Source: JBDKGV01 sp039798005 (GTDB taxonomy: Bacteria; Fibrobacterota; Fibrobacteria; UBA5070). From it: a stretch of DNA of 10,389 bases. The translations under genes and the position numbers were made by a program. The first letter of the stretch is position 1, and each line of letters starts with the position of its first letter. Location of the stretch: positions 1 through 10,389 of the forward strand of contig JBDKGV010000118.1 of the NCBI GenBank assembly GCA_039798005.1, given 5' to 3'. This document shows positions 5,784 to 10,389 of the stretch, in pieces. The notes under the pieces are model-generated. The model worked only from the letters and a program-made list of their open reading frames with translations, ran no database searches and was not told the DNA's origin.

Positions 5784-7241
5784 TCATTCGCCTCCCGCAC
5801 CCCGATATTCCACGATGTTGCGCGCCATCCCCTTGAAGAGGAAGGCGTGCACCGGCAAGAGAGCGTACCAGTAGAGCCGCCCCCAGAGCCCTTTCGGGCG
5901 AAACGTCGCCGTCTGCACCAACCACGCCTTCTCCCCGTCGCGTTCGATGCGAAACTCCAGCCACGCCTCGCCGGGCAGCTTCATCTCGGCCCGCAGCAGG
6001 AGTCGTCCAGCGGCCTCGTCGGCCACCAGCACGCGCCAGAAGTCCAGCGTGTCCCCCGGACAGATCCTGTCAAAATGGGTGCGACCGCGCCGCAACCCCA
6101 CGCCGCCCGCAAGCTTGTCCAGAAAGCCGCGCACCTTCCAGAGCCAGTCACCCCAGTACCACCCACGGGTCCCGCCGATGGCCCACACGTTCCTGCGGAC
6201 GGCCTCGGGGTCGCCCGGGATCCCGAGGCGCTGCCGATCACGCAGACAACCATCCTCCGGAACCTCCACCCGCGAGAGCAGATGCCCGTCGGCCCCGCTG
6301 GACACCAGAGAATCCTTCCAGCTGGAGACCACGTCGTCGTGCCCGATGCGATCGAAGGCCATCTCCACCGCCTGCCGGTAAGTCAAAAGCGTGATGCCCA
6401 GCCGCTGGGCGAGGTCGTTGGGACGGGCCACCACCTCCACCTTCATGCTGTTGACCAGCCGCGCGGCGAGCTTGAAGGAGGTGGAGGTCACGAAGTAGAG
6501 CCAGTAGGAGGAAAGCTTCGGGGTCAACACCGGAAGCGTGAAGATCCAGCGCCGCAGGCCCCGCACCGCGGCGAACTGCAGCAGCATCTCCTTGTAGGTG
6601 AGCACCTCGGGGCCGCCGATGTCACAGCTCTCCCCCTGCGACTCGGGGTCGTTCAGCACACCTTCCAGGAACTGCAGCACGTTGCGCACCGCGATGGGCT
6701 GGGTTCGCGTATTCAGCCAGCGCGGCGTGACCATCACGGGGAGTTTTTCCACCAGGTCGCGCACGATCTCAAACGAGGCGCTCCCCGACCCGACCACGAT
6801 TCCGGCCCGCAGCGCGGTCACGGGGATCATGCCTTCGCGCAGCACGTCCTCCACCCGCCGCCGCGACTCCAGGTGCCTTGACAGATTCTGTCCGTTGGCG
6901 ATCCCGCCCAGGTAGATGATGCGCTTGGCCCCGCACTGCGCCGCCAATTCCAGGAAGTTCCGGGCCGCCCGTTCCTCGCGCGCCTCGAAGTCCTCGGCCG
7001 CATCCGACATGGAATGGACCAGGTAGTAAGCCGCGTCGATCCCCTCCGGCAGGCCCTGGTCGGGAGGTGCCTCCAGGAAATCCACCTCCAGCACCGAAAC
7101 GGTCCCCGGGCCATGCGCCGTGCCGGCGGTGAAGCGCTTGCGGTCGCGCACGCAGCACACGACATCGTGACCCTGCCCGGTCAGGATGGGCAGCAGGCGC
7201 TTTCCGATGTAGCCATTGGCTCCGGTCAGAAGGATCCGCAT
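5784..7241 (-). CDS. Atypical SDR NAD(P)-binding protein with C-terminal DUF2867-type domain
   Basis: A 485-residue two-domain protein. Residues 1-300 form an atypical (NmrA-like) short-chain dehydrogenase fold: MRILLTGANGYIGKRLLP with the GxxGxxG nucleotide loop (7-13), DAAYYLVHSM (69-78), RIIYLGGIANG (107-117) and TALRAGIVVGSGSASFE (142-158). The YxxxK catalytic pair of classical SDRs is not evident, as is common in this group, so it may be a redox sensor or reductase of unknown substrate. Residues 350-480 match a DUF2867-type domain: GTRGWYWGDWLWKVRGFLD, then TLDFWRV, then FRPKGLWGRLYWY and a hydrophobic C-terminal stretch. Length is normal for 'SDR family oxidoreductase, DUF2867' fusions. 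ATG 7241 begins exactly at the first Rossmann strand, with a G-rich run (GGGGGTG) just upstream. The frame is open 94 codons further upstream, but that part reads as non-coding. It precedes the synthase-like gene by 71 bp on the same strand. Confidence 0.85.
   Translation of the reverse strand: MRILLTGANGYIGKRLLPILTGQGHDVVCCVRDRKRFTAGTAHGPGTVSVLEVDFLEAPPDQGLPEGIDAAYYLVHSMSDAAEDFEAREERAARNFLELAAQCGAKRIIYLGGIANGQNLSRHLESRRRVEDVLREGMIPVTALRAGIVVGSGSASFEIVRDLVEKLPVMVTPRWLNTRTQPIAVRNVLQFLEGVLNDPESQGESCDIGGPEVLTYKEMLLQFAAVRGLRRWIFTLPVLTPKLSSYWLYFVTSTSFKLAARLVNSMKVEVVARPNDLAQRLGITLLTYRQAVEMAFDRIGHDDVVSSWKDSLVSSGADGHLLSRVEVPEDGCLRDRQRLGIPGDPEAVRRNVWAIGGTRGWYWGDWLWKVRGFLDKLAGGVGLRRGRTHFDRICPGDTLDFWRVLVADEAAGRLLLRAEMKLPGEAWLEFRIERDGEKAWLVQTATFRPKGLWGRLYWYALLPVHAFLFKGMARNIVEYRGAGGE
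6059..6073 (-). repeat. Dispersed palindrome, copy 4
   Basis: TTGACAGGATCTGTC on the minus strand, within the DUF2867 part of the SDR gene (F-D-R-I-C-P). The inner part GACAG-N3-CTGTC is a perfect inverted repeat. Confidence 0.45.
6878..6892 (+). repeat. Dispersed palindrome, copy 5
   Basis: TTGACAGATTCTGTC, inside the SDR gene (minus strand reads G-Q-N-L-S-R at residues 117-122). GACAG-ATT-CTGTC is a perfect inverted repeat. Confidence 0.45.
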
Positions 7242-7329
7242 CGACACCCCCGCTGTGCGCACCGGCCATGCCCCTTTCCTCCGACGGAGAATCCGGGCAG
7301 GACCTGACATCAACATACAAGGGCGCCTC

Positions 7330-7345
7330 CCCCCGCAGTCGGGGG
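7330..7345. other. GC-only hairpin
   Basis: CCCCCG-CAGT-CGGGGG: a perfect 6-bp stem with a 4-nt loop, 13 bp from the next hairpin. There is no T-run, so it is not a typical intrinsic terminator. Role unknown. Confidence 0.45.
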
Positions 7346-7357
7346 CCGGGCTGCCTG

Positions 7358-7382
7358 CCAAGCCCTGCGCCGCAGGTCTTGG
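7358..7382. other. Interrupted hairpin
   Basis: CCAAG-c-CCTGC-GCC-GCAGG-t-CTTGG: two 5-bp stem blocks around a single C/T mismatch, with a 3-nt loop. It could be a stable RNA stem in either direction or a protein-binding palindrome. No T-run follows. Confidence 0.45.
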
Positions 7383-7550
7383 GCAAAGCCGGCATCCCTG
7401 GCGCGCCTGAGCACCGTCCCCATCCATCAGCCACACTCCATCCCGGAACATTCCAATCCGGTCGATACGTCGGAAAAAAGGCGCTGAAATTCCTGTAACG
7501 AAGGGGTCCCAAAGCACGTCCAAGACAGGGTCGGGAATCCACTCTGTCCG

Positions 7551-7555
7551 GGAGG
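7551..7555 (+). promoter_or_regulatory. Strong ribosome binding site of the SQR-like gene
   Basis: GGAGG, 6 nt before ATG 7562; the best-placed Shine-Dalgarno in the window, which fixes the start. Confidence 0.8.
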
Positions 7556-7561
7556 TGTGCC

Positions 7562-8770
7562 ATGGTCCGTGCGTTGGTCATCGGTGGAAACTTCGGAGGC
7601 CTCACCGCCGCGTTCGAGCTGCGCCGCAAGCTGGGGCCAGAAGCCCAGGTCACGGTGGTCTCCAAGCTCGACACCTTCGTCTACATCCCCAGCCTGATCT
7701 GGGTCCCCTTCGGCCGCCGCAAGGTCGAGGACATCACCTTCGACGCCGCGACCTCGTTCGCCAAGGCCGGGATCGACTTCGTCCACGAAGAGGCGGTCCG
7801 GATCGTCCCTGAGGAGAAGACCGTCCAGCTTGCGTCCGGGCGTTCGATGGGCTACGACTACCTGGTGGTGGCCACCGGCGCGGAACTGGCCTGGGATGCC
7901 GTCCCCGGTTTGGGCCCCAAGGCCAACAGCCGCTCGATCTTCACTCCCCCCGATGCCGAGGCCACCTACGTCGCCTGGCAGGAGTTCGTAAAGAACCCCG
8001 GCCCCGTGGTGGTGGGAGCCGTCCCGGGCGCCTCCTGTATGGGAGCCGGCTACGAGTACCTCTTCAACCTGGCCCACTTCGCCCGCAAGGCGGGAATCCG
8101 CAAGAAGATCCGCATCACCTGGGTCACCCCGGAACCGTTCCTCGGGCACTTCGGCATCGGAGGCATCCGCGGCGGCGAGACCATGCTGAAGGGCTTCTTC
8201 AAGATGCTGGACATCGAGTACCGCACCGAGGCGGCCGTGACCGAGGTCCTCCCCGACGGCGTGCGGCTGGGAAGCGGCGAGGTCCTCCCCTCCAAGTGGA
8301 CCATGCTGGTGCCCCCCTTCCGCGGCGCCAAGGTGGTGCGCGATTCGGGACTGGGCGACGAGAAGGGCTTCCTCGAGACCACCGAGGGCTACCAGAGCAC
8401 GAAGTACCCCGAAATCTTCGGAGCCGGACTTTCCGTGAAGGTGCCCAACCCCTTCGCGGGCAAGAGCAGCGTGCCGTTCGGGGTGCCCAAGACGGGCTAC
8501 CCCACCGACGAGATGGCCAAGACCGCCGTGGAGAACATCCGCCGCATCGTCGCGGGGAAGACGGCCGACCATTGCCACGCCTTCGGCAAGATGCCGGGCG
8601 TATGCCTGATGCACGCCGGCAGCCACGAGGTCATGATCCTGACCAACACCCTCTTCCCGCCCCGCAAGCTTGCCCTGATGCTCCCCAATCCGCTAGGAGG
8701 CTTCGGCAAGGTGATCCTGGAGAAGTTCCTGCTCTGGAAGTACCGGGGCGGCTACAGCTGGATGCCGTGA
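7562..8770 (+). CDS. sqr: Sulfide:quinone oxidoreductase-like flavoprotein
   Basis: A 402-residue flavoprotein of the two-dinucleotide-fold superfamily. The FAD site is VIGGNFGGLTAAFELR (6-21), followed by LVVATGAE (101-108) and YPEIFGAGL (282-290). Residues 152-165 (GAVPGASCMGAGYE) and 346-353 (GVCLMHAG) place Cys159 and Cys348 where sulfide:quinone reductases carry their redox-active cysteine pair (Cys160/Cys356 in Acidithiobacillus). The third cysteine of that enzyme (Cys128) has no counterpart; several SQR types do without it. VPPFRG (250-255) and DEKGF (266-270) are also typical. The C-terminal WKYRGGYSWMP tail is amphipathic and suits monotopic attachment to the inner membrane. The expected reaction is sulfide oxidation to sulfane sulfur with electrons passed to quinone, either for detoxification or energy. 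The subtype is not assigned. It is a single gene with no sulfur-metabolism neighbours visible; a related NADH-type or other SQR-family oxidoreductase is the main alternative. Confidence 0.85.
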   Translation: MVRALVIGGNFGGLTAAFELRRKLGPEAQVTVVSKLDTFVYIPSLIWVPFGRRKVEDITFDAATSFAKAGIDFVHEEAVRIVPEEKTVQLASGRSMGYDYLVVATGAELAWDAVPGLGPKANSRSIFTPPDAEATYVAWQEFVKNPGPVVVGAVPGASCMGAGYEYLFNLAHFARKAGIRKKIRITWVTPEPFLGHFGIGGIRGGETMLKGFFKMLDIEYRTEAAVTEVLPDGVRLGSGEVLPSKWTMLVPPFRGAKVVRDSGLGDEKGFLETTEGYQSTKYPEIFGAGLSVKVPNPFAGKSSVPFGVPKTGYPTDEMAKTAVENIRRIVAGKTADHCHAFGKMPGVCLMHAGSHEVMILTNTLFPPRKLALMLPNPLGGFGKVILEKFLLWKYRGGYSWMP

Positions 8771-8809
8771 GAAAGGGCGATCCTTCCGCCCGGCTCCCCG
8801 ACTTGCCTG

Positions 8810-8846
8810 CCCCGTGGAATCGAGACATGAGGCTCGTTCCGCGGGG
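8810..8846. terminator. Long hairpin between convergent genes, probable bidirectional terminator
   Basis: The arms 8810-8824 and 8833-8846 pair as CCCCG/CGGGG, a T-G wobble, GGAA/TTCC, a single bulged T, then CGAG/CTCG, around an 8-nt loop: 14 base pairs in all. It stands 39 bp after the stop of the SQR-like gene and 73 bp after the stop of the converging lyase gene. The T-tract is weak on both sides, so it may act as a 3'-end stabiliser or transcription barrier more than as a textbook intrinsic terminator. Confidence 0.55.
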
Positions 8847-8864
8847 ATCTTGCCTTCAAGACGA

Positions 8865-8879
8865 GGCGGATTCCGTCAA
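8865..8879 (-). repeat. Dispersed palindrome, copy 6 (convergent junction, one mismatch)
   Basis: TTGACGGAATCCGCC on the minus strand: identical to copy 3 except for the base before the last C. It lies in the non-coding gap between the SQR-like and lyase genes, beside the long hairpin. Confidence 0.4.
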
Positions 8880-8919
8880 AGCGTCAATGCCGCCCCCCAC
8901 CGCTGCGTGACACCCACCC

Positions 8920-10389
8920 TCACCTCGTCACAAGCGTCCGGAACCTGATCTCCCCACCCTGCTCAATGGTGGCGATGCCGGGCCCGTGGCGCGGCACCAG
9001 CCCGGTCAGGTCCAAGGATCCCTCGCCCTCCGGGAGCGCCAGCACGGCAGTCCGACTTCCGCTCACGCTGCGCAAGGTCAGCGTGCAACCGGCGCCAACG
9101 GTGCTGTAGTGCAGCCGGTCCCCGACCCGATGCAGTCCGAAGGTCGCGGTCTTCGTCGGATTCTGCACATCGGTGGTCGCCGCCGTCACGATGTAGGTGG
9201 CGATGTTCGAGGGGACGACCTTCCCCGCCCCGTCCGTGACCTTCGCGACGAGGTAGTAGGTCCCCTCCTTGGTCGGCGTCCACTTGAACGAGTACGGAGC
9301 CGTGGCGTCCGTGCCCAAGGCGGTCATCGCCATGGTAGCCTTCTCGGTCGCATGGAAGGTGACCGACGCCGTCCCCGTGTTGGCGTGGGCCTGCGCCGTG
9401 AGCGTGACCGCCTCCCCGATGCGGCTCGAGGCCTTGTCCGCGGGGGCCGTCAGCGAAATGGATGTCGGTTCGACAACGGTGATGTTCGGTGCCGGGGGCG
9501 TACTCATTCCGACCCCGAAATGGAAGCCCAGGTTCGGCGGCTGGTTGTAGGAGTTCTGCTGCCACGAGATGGCGGTCCGGTAGTTCGGATCGTGCATCAG
9601 GGTGTACATCCGCTGGGCGGTGGCAAAGGGCGTCGTGAAGACTACAAGCCCCGTCTGGTCGGCGCTGGGATAGATCACCTCCTCGCGCCAGTCGCCCAGG
9701 ACATCGGCCATCAGACTGGGATTGGACTTGGTGCTGTTGTTGTCGGTGATGCTGGCCAGGTTGTAGAGCGTGGCGAGCCGCCCCGTGGACTTGGCGGTCG
9801 CATTCCATTTGCCGATCACCGTCTTGTCCAGCAGCTCGCGCATCACGTCGCCGTCCCACCAGATGCCGAAGTTGTAGGTGGCTCCGCCGCCTGCGGTGGT
9901 GGGCTGGACCGTGGAGATCACCGTCCCCGTGCTGTTGTAAATGTTGGAGTTTGCGCTTCCCCACATCTCGTACCCTTTGTGGTTCTCGTCGATGTCGGCG
10001 GTGATGCAACGCCCGATATCCCCGTCGGCTGTCAGTTTCCACTGGCTCGCCCCGGTGGTGGCGTTGCGCAGCGAGAGGCCGGGAATGGTCGTTCCGTTGG
10101 CGCCCTCCAGGCACGCGAAGTGCTCGAGTCCCTTGATATCGGGGTTGATGTCCGCGAGGTGCTGGGCATCGCCGTGGCCGAAGCCCGTCGAGTACATGCC
10201 CTTGCCGTACTCGTCGACCGCCATGGAGCCGTACATGATCTCGTCCCGTCCGTCGGCATCGACATCACCCACGATGAAGTTGTGGTACCCGGAACCCGTG
10301 TAGGCCGAGGCGACCCCGCTCGGGTCGCTGTCGAAGGCCCACTGCTTGGAAAGCGCTCCGTTGCGGAAGTTCCACGCTTCCAGCTTGAT
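8920..10389 (-). CDS. Rhamnogalacturonan lyase, PL11 family, with Ig-like and C-terminal domains (partial at its N-terminus)
   Basis: Open from the right edge to TGA at 8920-8922: 489 residues, counted here from the edge. Residues 1-292 are the C-terminal part of a PL11 beta-propeller catalytic domain: GYHNFIVGDVDADGRDEIMY with a DxDxDG calcium loop (34-53), STGFGHGDAQHLADINP (67-83), ADIDENHKGYEMWG (131-144), SLMADVLGDWREEVIY (225-240) and the closing NLGFHFG (286-292). Such enzymes cleave the rhamnose-galacturonate backbone of pectin by beta-elimination. Residues 310-402 form an Ig-like domain (SLTAPADKASSRIGEAVTLT start, GTYYLVAKVTDGAG near its end). Residues 411-489 form a small beta domain ending IRFRTLVTR, resembling C-terminal sorting or anchoring domains of Fibrobacterota and Bacteroidota secreted enzymes; that role is inferred. 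The GTG at 10272 is internal because the frame continues through it. The signal peptide must lie outside the window. Confidence 0.92.
   Translation of the reverse strand: MKLEAWNFRNGALSKQWAFDSDPSGVASAYTGSGYHNFIVGDVDADGRDEIMYGSMAVDEYGKGMYSTGFGHGDAQHLADINPDIKGLEHFACLEGANGTTIPGLSLRNATTGASQWKLTADGDIGRCITADIDENHKGYEMWGSANSNIYNSTGTVISTVQPTTAGGGATYNFGIWWDGDVMRELLDKTVIGKWNATAKSTGRLATLYNLASITDNNSTKSNPSLMADVLGDWREEVIYPSADQTGLVVFTTPFATAQRMYTLMHDPNYRTAISWQQNSYNQPPNLGFHFGVGMSTPPAPNITVVEPTSISLTAPADKASSRIGEAVTLTAQAHANTGTASVTFHATEKATMAMTALGTDATAPYSFKWTPTKEGTYYLVAKVTDGAGKVVPSNIATYIVTAATTDVQNPTKTATFGLHRVGDRLHYSTVGAGCTLTLRSVSGSRTAVLALPEGEGSLDLTGLVPRHGPGIATIEQGGEIRFRTLVTR

Larger units (their letters stand above)
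7242..7561. other. 320-bp divergent intergenic region
   Basis: Lies between the SDR gene (minus) and the SQR-like gene (plus), and should hold both promoters. I found no convincing -35/-10 pair in either direction. Visible structure: two GC-rich hairpins (7330-7345 and 7358-7382), a small GGAA-CA-TTCC palindrome at 7445-7454, and an A-run at 7474-7479 in otherwise GC-rich sequence. On the minus strand GGAGG (7278-7282) precedes an ATG at 7269 that is out of frame with the SDR gene. Weak open frames here look like extensions of shadows; I see no gene. Confidence 0.6.

Noticed and set aside
7242..7523. N-terminal extension of the SDR protein to a start at 7523
   Set aside because: The added 94 residues are Arg/Pro/Cys-rich with no homology feel, and the Rossmann first strand begins exactly at ATG 7241.
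7427..8626. 399-codon minus-strand frame opposite the SQR-like gene
   Set aside because: Composition is Gly/His/Asp-rich low complexity, and the plus strand encodes an unmistakable flavoprotein with a strong ribosome binding site.
10270..10272. GTG at 10272 as the start of the lyase
   Set aside because: The frame stays open to the window edge, and the upstream residues (KQWAFD...GYHNFI) are typical PL11 sequence.
1..10389. CRISPR array, tRNA, rRNA, insertion sequence or phage genes
   Set aside because: No direct repeats with spacers, no cloverleaf-like or ribosomal RNA sequence, and no transposase, integrase or phage protein in any frame. The 42-bp periodicity at 104-499 is coding repeat.

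Overview
The window is GC-rich (estimated by eye at well over 60% G+C) and densely coding: six protein genes, two of them cut by the window edges. There is no tRNA, rRNA, CRISPR array or mobile element that I can see. The C-terminal tail of the polysaccharide lyase, the 14-residue 'G-x-Q-x-x-L-V-N' surface-repeat protein and the overall gene style suggest a Gram-negative, carbohydrate-degrading bacterium. My best guess is the Fibrobacterota or a neighbouring phylum; this is inference from protein style, with no taxonomic marker in the window.

Left end (1-2006): a divergent pair. A partial exported protein built of tandem ~14-residue repeats (minus strand, runs off the left edge) faces an exported protein of unknown function (plus strand, GTG start at 957). 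Between them lies a perfect 18-bp CRP-type palindrome at 909-926. It is positioned as a class II activator site for the plus gene, whose transcript may be leaderless.

Middle (2030-7241): three minus-strand genes, read right to left. They are an NAD(P)-binding atypical SDR with a C-terminal DUF2867-type domain, a 999-residue membrane protein fused to a spermidine-synthase-like methyltransferase fold, and a small M50B-like membrane metalloprotease homologue. The last two overlap by ATGA and are almost certainly co-translated. The SDR is 71 bp upstream and may or may not share their transcript.

Right end (7242-10389): a 320-bp intergenic region with two GC-rich hairpins leads into a plus-strand sulfide:quinone oxidoreductase-like flavoprotein with a strong ribosome binding site. 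It converges, across a long hairpin at 8810-8846, on a partial PL11 rhamnogalacturonan lyase (minus strand, runs off the right edge) with an Ig-like domain and a possible C-terminal secretion/sorting domain.

Two signals are not explained by gene content. One is the CRP-type site. The other is a dispersed imperfect palindrome, consensus TTGACRRNWYCYGTC, seen six times across the window on both strands and in different reading frames; two copies sit at the two convergent gene junctions. I see no defence system or other obviously new multi-gene system. The best candidates for novelty are the dispersed palindrome, the coupled synthase-fold/M50 pair and the unknown exported protein.
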